Source: RYN-133 sp963708645 (lineage in GTDB: Bacteria; Actinomycetota; Actinomycetes; Mycobacteriales; Jatrophihabitantaceae). From it: DNA of 64,000 bases. The notes under the pieces were generated by a model. That model worked only from the letters and a program-made list of their open reading frames with translations. It had not been told where the DNA came from and did no database searches. The DNA is taken from contig CAVPTA010000008.1 of NCBI GenBank assembly GCA_963708645.1, positions 248,001 to 312,000 on the forward strand, given 5' to 3'. A program made the translations under genes and the position numbers. Below, piece by piece: positions 29,343 through 37,548 of the stretch (position 1 is the stretch's first letter; each line of letters begins with the position of its first letter).

Positions 29343-30163
29343 TGTCGACCCCGAAGATCAGCGTGCAGGGCGTGACCAAGACGTTCCCGTTGCGCACCGC
29401 GCCGACGCGCATCGCCGCCATCGACGGCATCAGCTTCGACGTGCATCAAGGCGAGTTCCTCGTGCTGGTCGGCCCGAGCGGGTGCGGCAAGTCGACGCTG
29501 CTCGACCTCATCGCCGGCCTGACCGAACCTGCCGACGGACAGATCCTGCTCGACGGCAAGCCGATCACCGGGCCGGGACTCGACCGTGGCGTCGTGTTCC
29601 AGCAGTACGCGCTGTTCCCGTGGCGCACCGCGCAGGCCAATGTCGAGTTCGGCCTCGAGGTCAAAGGAATCGCACGCCGCCGGCGCGCTGCCCGCGCACG
29701 CGAGGTGCTCGAACTGGTCGGTCTCGAAGGCTTCGCGGACCGCTACCCGCACGAACTCTCCGGCGGCATGAAGCAGCGGGTTGCGATTGCGCGCAGCCTC
29801 GCCTACGAGCCGGAGGTGCTGCTGATGGACGAACCGTACGCAGCACTCGACGCGCAGACCCGCGAGTCGCTGCAGGACGAACTGCTGGCCATATGGCGCC
29901 GCACCGGCACGACGATCGTGTTCATCACGCACAGCATCGACGAGGCGGTCTACCTCGGCGAACGCGTCGCGGTGATGACCTCACGTCCCGGCCGGATCAA
30001 ACAGACCATCGACGTATCGCTCGACGCTCCCGCGCCTGGCGAGGACGCCCGGTCAACGACGCAGTTCACCGCCAAGCGCCGCGAGATCTGGCAGCTGCTG
30101 CACGACGAGGTGCAAAAGGCACGCGAGATCGACACCCGCGAGCGACTGAACGAGGTGGCGTGA
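29342..30163 (+). CDS. Sulfonate ABC transporter ATP-binding protein (SsuB/TauB-like)
   Basis: 273 residues. I chose ATG 29342, with GGAGGG six bases upstream, over GTG 29339. Walker A is GPSGCGKST, the Q-loop is VFQQYALFPW, the ABC signature is LSGGMKQR and Walker B is VLLMDEPYAALD, with the switch His in FITHSIDEA. The LFPWRTAQANVEFGLEV stretch is typical of SsuB/TauB/NrtC ATPases. It overlaps both neighbours (TGATG), so translation is coupled. Confidence 0.93.
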   Translation: MSTPKISVQGVTKTFPLRTAPTRIAAIDGISFDVHQGEFLVLVGPSGCGKSTLLDLIAGLTEPADGQILLDGKPITGPGLDRGVVFQQYALFPWRTAQANVEFGLEVKGIARRRRAARAREVLELVGLEGFADRYPHELSGGMKQRVAIARSLAYEPEVLLMDEPYAALDAQTRESLQDELLAIWRRTGTTIVFITHSIDEAVYLGERVAVMTSRPGRIKQTIDVSLDAPAPGEDARSTTQFTAKRREIWQLLHDEVQKAREIDTRERLNEVA

Positions 30164-30990
30164 TGACCAGCACGCTCGAGAAGCCGAAGGCCGCGGCACC
30201 TGTCCCGGCCGAAGCCCCGGTCGCCAAGCGCCGGCGCAAGTTCAACCGCAGGTTCCTCACCAGCTGGATCGCCGTCGCCGTCCTGCTCGCCGTTTGGCAG
30301 ATCGCGCCCGACGCGGGCTGGGTCGACAAGACCTTCCTGCCGCCGCTGAGTTCGGTGTTGGACGCCTGGTGGCAGCTCGCGCAGAGCGGCGAGTTGTGGA
30401 TCGACGTCCAGGCAAGCCTGCAGCGATCGCTGACCGGCTTCGGCATCGCGTTGCTGTTCGGGATCCCGCTCGGACTGCTGATCGGTTGGTATCCCCTGGC
30501 GGCCGAGTTGCTAAGCCCGGTGCTGGTCATCTTCCTCAACACCGCCGCGATCGCACTGTTGCCGGTGTTCACGTTGATCCTCGGCATCGGCGAGACCTCG
30601 AAGGTCGCGATCATTCTGTACGCGAGCATCTGGCCGATCCTCTACAACACGATCAGCGGCGTCCGCAACGTCGATCCGTTGCTCGTGAAATCCGCACGGT
30701 CGCTGGGGCTCTCGCACATCCGGTTGTTCCAGAAGGTGATCCTGCCGGCGTCGGTACCGACGATCTTCACCGGTGTGCGCCTCGGCGGCGCCGCGTCGAT
30801 CCTCGTGCTGATCACGACGGAGATGGTTGGCGCCAAGGCCGGCCTCGGCTACCTGATCCTCAACGCACAATACAACTTCCAGATACCTCAAATGTATGCA
30901 GGAATCCTGACTGTCTCCGCGATCGGCGTGGCGTTCAACTACCTGCTGCACTCACTCGAACGCCGCTTCTCGACATGGAGGTCGACATGA
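30163..30990 (+). CDS. Sulfonate ABC transporter permease (SsuC/TauC-like)
   Basis: 275 residues with about six membrane segments. A basic N-terminal tail rich in Lys, Pro and Ala precedes the first segment (LTSWIAVAVLLAVWQIAP). The EAA loop that docks on the ATPase is KSARSLGLSHIRLFQKVILP. VRLGGAASILVLITTEMVGAKAGLGYLI is the family's conserved C-terminal half. Its stop overlaps the ATG of the monooxygenase gene, confirming the operon. Confidence 0.92.
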   Translation: MTSTLEKPKAAAPVPAEAPVAKRRRKFNRRFLTSWIAVAVLLAVWQIAPDAGWVDKTFLPPLSSVLDAWWQLAQSGELWIDVQASLQRSLTGFGIALLFGIPLGLLIGWYPLAAELLSPVLVIFLNTAAIALLPVFTLILGIGETSKVAIILYASIWPILYNTISGVRNVDPLLVKSARSLGLSHIRLFQKVILPASVPTIFTGVRLGGAASILVLITTEMVGAKAGLGYLILNAQYNFQIPQMYAGILTVSAIGVAFNYLLHSLERRFSTWRST

Positions 30991-32325
30991 CCCGCCAACT
31001 TCACCTCAACGCATTCCTGATGGGCACCGGCCACCACGAAGCGGCCTGGCGCCATCCCGACAGCCGTCCGGAGGACACCCTCGATGCACGCCACTACGCG
31101 CGGCTCGCACAGCTTGCCGAACGCGGGAAGCTCGACTCGATCTTCTTTGCCGACGGCCTCGCACTCGCTCGCAACGTGCGCTACGGAACCGGCAACCACC
31201 TCGAGCCGGTCACGCTGCTTTCGGCCATCGCGATGCTCACCGAGCGCATCGGACTGATCGCCACAGCGTCCACCACCTATCACGAGCCGTTCCAGCTCGC
31301 CCGCAAGTTCGCCTCGCTCGACCACATCAGCAACGGGCGCGCGGGTTGGAACATCGTCACGTCCGCCGGCGAGGACGAGGCACACAACTTCAACCTCGAC
31401 AAGCGGCCGGCGCACGAAGACCGCTACGCCCGTGCGACCGAGTTCGTCGAGGTCGTGCAGAAGCTCTGGGACAGCTGGGCCGACGACGCACGGTTGCTCG
31501 ACAAGCCGAGCGGGCACTTCGCCGACCCCGACCTGATCAGCACGATCGACCACATCGGCACGCACTTCCAGGTGCGCGGACCGCTCAACATCCCGCGTCC
31601 GGTGCAGGGCCATCCGTTGCTGGTGCAGGCAGGCTCGTCCGAAGCCGGACGTGAGTACGCGGCGCAGTTCGCCGAAGCCGTGTTCACCGCCCAGCAGACA
31701 TTGGCCGACGGGCAGGCGTTCTACGCCGATCTCAAGGCCCAGGGCTGCGTCCTACGGCCGGCAGCCCGACGAGATTCTTATCCTGCCCGGCATCTGCGCC
31801 GTGCTCGGCGGCACCGAGGCCGAGGCGAAGCAGAAGGAAGCCGAACTCAACGCACTGATCTCGCCCGAGTACGGCGTCGAGCAACTCTCGCGCATGCTCG
31901 AGCACGACCTGAGCGGCTACGCCCTCGACGGGCCGCTACCGGTGTTGCCCGGCGAGGACTCGATCGAAGGGATGAAGAGCCGCTCGACGCTGGTCACCGA
32001 GATCGCCCGGCGCGACAACCTCACGATCCGGCAGTTGATCGAGCGTCTCGCGGGCGGCCGCGGCCACCGCGTGTTCGCCGGCACCCCCGAGCAGGTCGCC
32101 GACCAGCTCGACCTGTGGTTCCACTCCGGCGCCGCGGACGGCTTCAACATCATGCCGCCGAACCTGCCCGGCGGCCTCGAGGACTTCGTCGAGCACGTCG
32201 TCCCCGAATTGCAGCGACGCGGCCTGTTCCGCACCGAGTACACGGGCACGACCCTGCGCGAGCACTACGGGCTCGCGCGTCCCGCAAACACCGTCCACGA
32301 CCGAAGCAAGGAGCACGCAGCATGA
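30987..32325 (+). CDS. FMN-dependent monooxygenase (NtaA/SnaA/DszA family), frameshifted
   Basis: GGAGG lies five bases before ATG 30987. The first frame shows the family start (LHLNAFLMGTGHHEAAWRHP) and conserved blocks SIFFADGLAL and GRAGWNIVTSAGEDEAHNF. At ~31745 one extra base moves the remainder into the next frame. There it continues SYGRQPDEILILPGICAVLGGT through to VPELQRRGLFRTEY, giving the usual ~445 residues. These enzymes use reduced FMN and oxygen to break C-S or C-N bonds in chelators, sulfones or sulfonates. No flavin reductase is adjacent. The transporter genes upstream suggest an organosulfur substrate. Confidence 0.88.
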
Positions 32326-33227
32326 CCGCAACCACCACCCGCGACGTCCGCAAGCTGTCCGGCCGCCTCGGCGCCGAGATCATCGGCGTCGACCTGACCC
32401 GCCCCCTCGACGCAGACACGGTGCGTTTCATCAACCAGGCGCTGCTCGAGCACAAGGTGCTCGGCTTCCGCGACCAGCACCTCGACGACGACGCACACCA
32501 GACCTTCGCCGCCCACTTCGGCTCACTGACAACGGCACACCCGACCGTCGAGTCGGTCGAGGGCCAGCCGAACGTGCTGCCCGTCGACAGCGGCGACGGC
32601 GCCCGCGCGAACAACTGGCACACCGACGTCACGTTCGTCCCGGCACCGCCGAAGGCGACGAGCCTGCGCGGTATCACCATTCCGCCGTACGGCGGCAACA
32701 CGTTGTTCGCCGACACCGCCGGTGCGTATCGCGACCTGCCGACCCCGCTGCGCAACTTCGCCGACACCCTCGATGCCGTGCACACGAACGACTACGACTA
32801 CGCCGTCCCGCACCTGCAGAAGGACGGGCAGGAAGAGCGGCGCCAACGCTTCATCTCGCGCAAGTTCGAGACCGTGCACCCGGTCGTGCGGGTGCACCCC
32901 GACACGGGCCACCACAACCTGTTCATCGGCGGCTTCGCCCAGCGCATCGTCGGGCTGTCGAACACCGAGTCGCGTGACATCCTGCGCCTGTTCCAGGCCT
33001 ACGTGACGCGTCCGGAGAACACGATCCGCTGGCAGTGGGCGCCGGGCGACGTCGTGATCTGGGACAACCGCACCACCCAGCACTACGCGCCGGACGACTA
33101 CGACGACCTGCCCCGCCTGCTGCACCGGGTCACCATCGACGGCACCGTCCCGGTCGGCGTCGACGGGCGCCGCAGCTACACGCTCACCGGCGATGCATCG
33201 CACTACAGCGCCACAGCCAAGAGCTAG
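32322..33227 (+). CDS. TauD/TfdA-family Fe(II)/2-oxoglutarate dioxygenase
   Basis: 301 residues. GRLGAEIIGVDLTRPLDADT is the TauD N-terminal signature. Iron is held by HTD (NNWHTDVTF) and the distal His in LLHRVTIDG, and the C-terminal Arg in DGRRSYTL is placed to bind 2-oxoglutarate. The enzyme would hydroxylate a sulfonate so that sulfite is released, for use as sulfur source. It is the last gene of the five-gene coupled operon (ATGA overlap) and ends before a strong terminator. Confidence 0.9.
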   Translation: MTATTTRDVRKLSGRLGAEIIGVDLTRPLDADTVRFINQALLEHKVLGFRDQHLDDDAHQTFAAHFGSLTTAHPTVESVEGQPNVLPVDSGDGARANNWHTDVTFVPAPPKATSLRGITIPPYGGNTLFADTAGAYRDLPTPLRNFADTLDAVHTNDYDYAVPHLQKDGQEERRQRFISRKFETVHPVVRVHPDTGHHNLFIGGFAQRIVGLSNTESRDILRLFQAYVTRPENTIRWQWAPGDVVIWDNRTTQHYAPDDYDDLPRLLHRVTIDGTVPVGVDGRRSYTLTGDASHYSATAKS

Positions 33228-33245
33228 GCGCGCCTCGCCACTTTT

Positions 33246-33294
33246 GACCCTGTAGCGGTCGTGATCCCCATCGATGCACGACCGCTACGGGGTC
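33246..33294. terminator. Long bidirectional terminator hairpin
   Basis: An 18-base stem (GACCCTGTAGCGGTCGTG with its complement, one G-U position) surrounds a short loop, between convergent tauD-like and thrC genes. Confidence 0.85.
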
Positions 33295-33302
33295 GAAGCC
33301 GC

Positions 33303-34565
33303 TTACAGGAGGCCGGCGGCGCGCATGCCCTTGAGCGTCGGCGGGATGACCGCGGTCGGGGCGGCGTTCTCGCTCACGGCGTCGATCGTCTTGAGTCCGT
33401 CGCCGGTGTTGTAGATGACCGTCTCGACGGACGTGTCGATGTCGCCGGACTCGACAAGCTTCTTCAGCACCGCCGTCGTAACACCGCCGGCCGTCTCGGC
33501 GAACACGCCCGTCGTACGGGCCAGCAGCCGGATTCCTTCGCGGATCTCTTCGTCGTCGACGGCAGCCATCGCACCGCCCGTCGAGCGCACAGCGTCGAGG
33601 GCGTACCTGCCGTCTGCCGGGTTGCCGATGTTGAGCGACTTCGCGATGCCGGTCGGACGCACCGGGATGACCTCGTCCGCCCCTGCACCGAACGCGGTCG
33701 CGATCGGCGAGCAGCCCGCCGATTGCGCACCGAACACCTTCCACGACGCGGACGGTACGAGACCGATCGCGGTCAGCTCCTTGAACGCCTTGTGGATCTT
33801 CGTGAGCATCGATCCCGACGCCATCGGCGCGAGGTACTGGCCGGGCAGCCGCCAGCCGAGCTGCTCGGCGACCTCGTACCCGAGCGTCTTCGATCCCTCG
33901 GCGTAGTAGGGCCGGACGTTGACGTTCACGAAGCCGGTCTTCTCGAACTCGTCGGTCTCGGACAACTCCGAACACAGTCGATTCACGTCGTCGTACGAAC
34001 CCTCGATGCCGACAAGCGTGCCGCCGTAGATCGCGCTCTGCACGATCTTCGGGGACTCGAGGTCGGCCGGCACGAACACGATCGACGGCATCCCGATGCG
34101 GGCCGCGTGTGCCGCCACCGAGTTACCCAGGTTTCCTGTTGATGCACATGCGATGCGCTCGAAGCCCAACTCGCGCGCCGCAGTGACGGCCACTGACACG
34201 ACGCGGTCCTTGAACGAGTGCGTCGGATTGGCCGAGTCGTCCTTGACCCACAGCGGCGCGGTGAAACCGAGTTCGTCGCCGAGGCGGTCGGCGCGGATGA
34301 GCGGCGTCATGCCGGTACCGCTGTCGACCCGGGTCGCGGCATCCTGACCCACCGGCAGCAGGCCGGCGTAGCGCCACAGCGAGTGCGGCCCGGCTTCGAT
34401 CTCGCCGCGGGTCACGCGTGCGAGCGCGTCCGAGTCGTAGGCGATCTCCAGCGGCCCGAAACATTCGAAGCACGCGTGCTGCGGGCCGAGCGAGTAGGTG
34501 GCGCCGCAGTTGCGGCAGATGAGCCCGGACGCGGGCGAGGTGCGCTGATCAGCAAGAGCAGTCAT
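33303..34565 (-). CDS. thrC: Threonine synthase
   Basis: 420 residues. It converts O-phosphohomoserine to threonine with pyridoxal phosphate. The PLP lysine is in NPTHSFKDRVVSVA, the phosphate-binding loop is ACASTGNLGNSVAAHAARIG, and an N-terminal zinc-ribbon-like CRNCGATY...HACFECF pair is present, as in the long actinobacterial/archaeal-type enzymes. A SAM-I riboswitch occupies its 5' leader, placing threonine synthesis under control of the methionine/AdoMet branch of the same pathway. Confidence 0.95.
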   Translation of the reverse strand: MTALADQRTSPASGLICRNCGATYSLGPQHACFECFGPLEIAYDSDALARVTRGEIEAGPHSLWRYAGLLPVGQDAATRVDSGTGMTPLIRADRLGDELGFTAPLWVKDDSANPTHSFKDRVVSVAVTAARELGFERIACASTGNLGNSVAAHAARIGMPSIVFVPADLESPKIVQSAIYGGTLVGIEGSYDDVNRLCSELSETDEFEKTGFVNVNVRPYYAEGSKTLGYEVAEQLGWRLPGQYLAPMASGSMLTKIHKAFKELTAIGLVPSASWKVFGAQSAGCSPIATAFGAGADEVIPVRPTGIAKSLNIGNPADGRYALDAVRSTGGAMAAVDDEEIREGIRLLARTTGVFAETAGGVTTAVLKKLVESGDIDTSVETVIYNTGDGLKTIDAVSENAAPTAVIPPTLKGMRAAGLL

Positions 34566-34586
34566 GGCGAAAACGAGGCCTTTCTC

Positions 34587-34716
34587 CTCATCTTTCCCGG
34601 CGCGCTGATGCGCTGCCAGGCCGGAGTTGGCACCTTCGTGTCGGCGCAGGCACAGCCTGCTTCACACGCGGTTGCCGGGGCTTCGTCGGGCCGGTCCCTC
34701 TGCCCCTCTGGATGAG
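34587..34716 (-). promoter_or_regulatory. SAM-I (S-box) riboswitch upstream of thrC
   Basis: Read on the minus strand, the conserved parts appear in order: P1 strand CTCATCC, AGAGGGGCAGAGGGA, GGCCCGACGAAGCCCCGGCAACC core, AGGTGCCAACTCC, then the closing GGAAAGATGAG. P1 pairs CTCATC with GATGAG. An AGGAGAAAGG Shine-Dalgarno-like sequence follows at once, so AdoMet binding could hide ribosome access; translational control is inferred. The AdoMet-sensing assignment is certain by motif. Confidence 0.94.
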
Positions 34717-34775
34717 CGGTGCTATTCGGTTGTGGAACTGTCGAGCCATCATCGCACAGGCGGCGAATCGCCAAC

Positions 34776-35441
34776 TCAGGCCGAATAGTCCGTGGTGAGC
34801 ACGACCACGACCGGGCCTGCCGGCAGCTGCGTGAATCGCTCGGCCACACGGTGGATCGTGGTGAACTGCCGTTGCAGTGCGAGCGCGGCCCGCTTCGCCC
34901 CGGCGACATTCGGGTCGTAGTACGCCGTCGTCGTGATGACGTCGTTCTGATAACCCTCCTGGGTCGAGCTCACCTGCCAGCCGGCGTGCTTGAACCGCTG
35001 CGCCGCCTGCTGCGCGAGGTCTGCCGTCGTGGTCTGGTTCAGCACGATCAGCGGCTGCGATCCGATAGCGCCCGGCTTGCTCGTGGACGACGAACCGGAC
35101 GGGCTCGTCGACGTGCTCGAGCTGATGCGCCCCGACGGCGACTGTTGCGGGGTCGATTGGTGCGTGTCCGTACCGGCGGCAGTCGCCGCGTGATGCGGGT
35201 TGCGCAGTGCCAGGAAAGCGATGACGAGGACGGCGATGCCGAGCACGCCGATCAGGATGCCGACGACACGCTCACGTTGGCGGCGCCTGGCCAGCTGACG
35301 CTGCACGCGGCCGGTACGCGCTCGAGTGCCGGGGCCGTGCGCGACCGGAGCAGGGGTCCACGGGTCGGCGGTGGTTTCGTCCGCAGGGTCGGGCGCGCTG
35401 CTCTGATCGCTGTTGTTCTCAGTGTTGTGCTGGTTGTCCAT
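34776..35441 (-). CDS. LytR_C-domain membrane protein
   Basis: 221 residues from ATG 35441. An acidic, Asn/Pro-rich cytosolic N-terminus leads to RQLARRRQRERVVGILIGVL and one membrane segment. A Ser/Thr/Pro linker follows (about residues 85-125), then a LytR/CpsA/Psr C-terminal-type domain, LIVLNQTTTADLAQQAAQRFKHAGW through ALALQRQF. The domain is of unknown role but is found in actinobacterial envelope proteins. It lies 73 bases after the DUF3263 gene on the same strand, and the pair recurs in Actinobacteria. Confidence 0.85.
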   Translation of the reverse strand: MDNQHNTENNSDQSSAPDPADETTADPWTPAPVAHGPGTRARTGRVQRQLARRRQRERVVGILIGVLGIAVLVIAFLALRNPHHAATAAGTDTHQSTPQQSPSGRISSSTSTSPSGSSSTSKPGAIGSQPLIVLNQTTTADLAQQAAQRFKHAGWQVSSTQEGYQNDVITTTAYYDPNVAGAKRAALALQRQFTTIHRVAERFTQLPAGPVVVVLTTDYSA

Positions 35442-35514
35442 AGCTCCGGTAGGCCTCGTCCGCAGTGCATCTTGCCTGGCCGACCGCAGGAGCGAACAGG
35501 CGGGGTTGCGGCGC

Positions 35515-35841
35515 TCAGACCTCGATGCCGAGGCGACGCGCCGAGCGCTGCCGCTGGCGGCTGGCGCGCAGGCGGCGAAGACGCTTGACCAGCATCGGGT
35601 CGGCCGCGAGCGCGGCCGGGGTGTCGATGAGCGCGTTGAGCACCTGGTAGTAGCGCGTGGTCGACATGTCGAACAACTCGCGGATCGCCTGTTCCTTGGC
35701 ACCGGCGTACTTCCACCACTGCCGCTCGAAGGCGAGGATGTCGCGGTCGCGCCTGCTCAGTCCATCGGCCGACTCGCCCTCGGCGGTTCCGTCGTGCCCG
35801 TCGTTCTTGGAAACCGCGTGGGCGTGATCGCCGTTGGCCAT
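35515..35841 (-). CDS. DUF3263 protein
   Basis: 108 residues from ATG 35841, with AGGAG ten bases upstream. A variable Asp/His-rich N-terminus precedes the conserved block LSRRDRDILAFERQWWKYAGAKEQAI. That is followed by RELFDMSTTRYYQVLNALI, a helix-turn-helix-like pair, and a basic tail (KRLRRLRASRQRQR). The pattern suggests DNA binding; the family is conserved in Actinobacteria with no known function. The longer reading from 35949 has no support in codon pattern. Confidence 0.85.
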   Translation of the reverse strand: MANGDHAHAVSKNDGHDGTAEGESADGLSRRDRDILAFERQWWKYAGAKEQAIRELFDMSTTRYYQVLNALIDTPAALAADPMLVKRLRRLRASRQRQRSARRLGIEV

Positions 35842-36053
35842 ACGAGTCGCGCTCCTGCTCACCGGGGACGGACTGACCGATCCGACGCTAGTCGAATTCC
35901 ATCCGTGTGATTTACCGTGGCGCCATTCAATCACGGTCGCTGTGGTCAAGGCCGCACGGCACGCTGTCGACGCGCGCAGGTTTGTCCACCGAGTCGTCCC
36001 CAGAACGGCCGAACACGGCCCATAACATCGGCGGTCGCCTCACGCTTGACGAC

Positions 36054-36296
36054 GTGGACACCACCGCCCTGCGCACCGCCGCCGTCGCGTTCGAGACGCA
36101 CAGCGAGGTGTTGCGTGCCCGCGCGCATCTGATCGCGCGGCAGCGGGACGCGATGCGCTGGCGCTCCCCCGCTGCGAGTCGGTGCCGTGTCGCACTCGAA
36201 GCGTTGTGCAGCGAATTGCTTGCAGCCAGCACGGCGCTGCAGACGATTGCCGACGACCTGAGTTCGTGCGCGACACGCGTTGCGCAAGTGCGATGA
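36054..36296 (+). CDS. Small WXG-like helical protein, possible type VII secretion substrate partner
   Basis: About 80 residues from GTG 36054; the start is uncertain because no Shine-Dalgarno is clear. The chain reads as two long helices separated by MRWRSPAASRC, which resembles the W-x-G turn of WXG100 proteins without its glycine. The stop overlaps the ATG of the hydrolase gene (CGATGA). Such small helical proteins often form dimers with the product of the next gene for ESX export; this is inference from layout. Confidence 0.6.
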   Translation: MDTTALRTAAVAFETHSEVLRARAHLIARQRDAMRWRSPAASRCRVALEALCSELLAASTALQTIADDLSSCATRVAQVR

Positions 36297-37492
36297 GCAC
36301 CGTCGATGTCACCGGCGGCGTCGATGGCATCGCCGCGCACATCGACGATCTGCATGCGCTCGCGGCTGTGCTGCGCACGACCAGCGTCGCGCTCGAGGAT
36401 GCAGTCGCCGACGTGACCGCGCCCGCGCTGCAGTGGACGCTCGTCGCGGTCGAGGCGGGCTACCCGGCCGGCATCGCGTCGGTGCGGCGCGAGCTCGGCG
36501 CGCAGCGAGGGGCGCTCGAGTCGGCCGACGAAATTGCCACGTCCCTCATGCTGCTCGTGCTCGCCGCGGCGGCGGCTTACCGCGACGCCGAGCAGAGCGT
36601 CGGCACCTCGTTCCTCGACTCGCTCGCCGACTCGGTGTGGGGCAGCACATCACTGCTGCCACCCGCGCTGATGGCGTCGATGACCGGCGTGCCCGAACGC
36701 GACTTCTCACCGGTGTACGGACTGCCGCGGTTGCTGTCCCCGCTGGTCATCGACGGGTCGCCGGTTCTGCACGATCTCGGACCAGATCCGACCACCTCGA
36801 TCGCGCCACGGACGCTGAGCGACCTCGTCCTCGATCTGTCGACGCGCAACCAGGGCCGGCCGGGCGAGATCTCGGTGTCGTTCGTGACCGGCGCCGACGG
36901 GGTGCGCCGCGCGATCGTCGACATCCCCGGGACGAAGTCGTGGAATCCCGCGCCGGTCGCCGACGTGACGAGCGTCGGCACCGACATCCTCGCCATCGCC
37001 GGCCACGACACGTCCTACGAACGCGGGGTGTTCGAGGCGCTCTCCGACGCCGGTGTTCGCCCTGACGTCCCGATCATGCTGGTCGGCCACAGCGAGGGCG
37101 GCATCGTCGCGGTGAACGCGGCCCGCGACGCGGCCCGGTCGGGCCGCTTCGACATCACCCACGTCGTCACCGCCGGCTCGCCCGTCGGTGCTCTCGCCGC
37201 CGACCTGCCGGCGAACGTGCAACTGCTCGCGCTCGAGAACTCTGCCGACATCGTCCCGGGACTGGATGACGTGCCCAATCCCGACCGGCGCAACGTGACG
37301 ACGGTGCGGGCCGACGAACAGCACGGCAGCATCGGCGCGAACCACGACCTGCTGCAGAGCTACGAGCCGGAGGCGGTGAGCGCGCAGAACGCCGACAACG
37401 GCTCGATCAACGCCTTCCTGCACAGCGCGAATGGATTCCTCTCGAGCGACACGATGACCACGCACGCGTATCAAGTGACTCGCTCGCCGTGA
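36293..37492 (+). CDS. Alpha/beta hydrolase-like protein with N-terminal helical domain
   Basis: 399 residues. Residues 1-105 are an alpha-helical, WXG/LXG-like domain (VDGIAAHIDDLHALAAVLRTT, then APALQWTLV). Residues ~200-390 are a hydrolase fold. The nucleophile elbow is MLVGHSEGGIVAVNAA, a following VTAGSPVGA supplies the oxyanion region, and NHDLLQSYEP has the likely catalytic His. No signal peptide is seen, so export would need ESX or the adjacent small protein. The substrate is unknown; lipid or ester hydrolysis is most plausible. Confidence 0.72.
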   Translation: MSTVDVTGGVDGIAAHIDDLHALAAVLRTTSVALEDAVADVTAPALQWTLVAVEAGYPAGIASVRRELGAQRGALESADEIATSLMLLVLAAAAAYRDAEQSVGTSFLDSLADSVWGSTSLLPPALMASMTGVPERDFSPVYGLPRLLSPLVIDGSPVLHDLGPDPTTSIAPRTLSDLVLDLSTRNQGRPGEISVSFVTGADGVRRAIVDIPGTKSWNPAPVADVTSVGTDILAIAGHDTSYERGVFEALSDAGVRPDVPIMLVGHSEGGIVAVNAARDAARSGRFDITHVVTAGSPVGALAADLPANVQLLALENSADIVPGLDDVPNPDRRNVTTVRADEQHGSIGANHDLLQSYEPEAVSAQNADNGSINAFLHSANGFLSSDTMTTHAYQVTRSP

Positions 37493-37548
37493 TCGTCACT
37501 CAGGAGCTTTCTCTTGCCCTCAGGCCCGACCTGAACGAAGGTTTGCAC

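Noticed and set aside
35842..35949. Longer start for the DUF3263 protein
   Set aside because: The extra 36 residues are not like the family, and the internal ATG has a Shine-Dalgarno.
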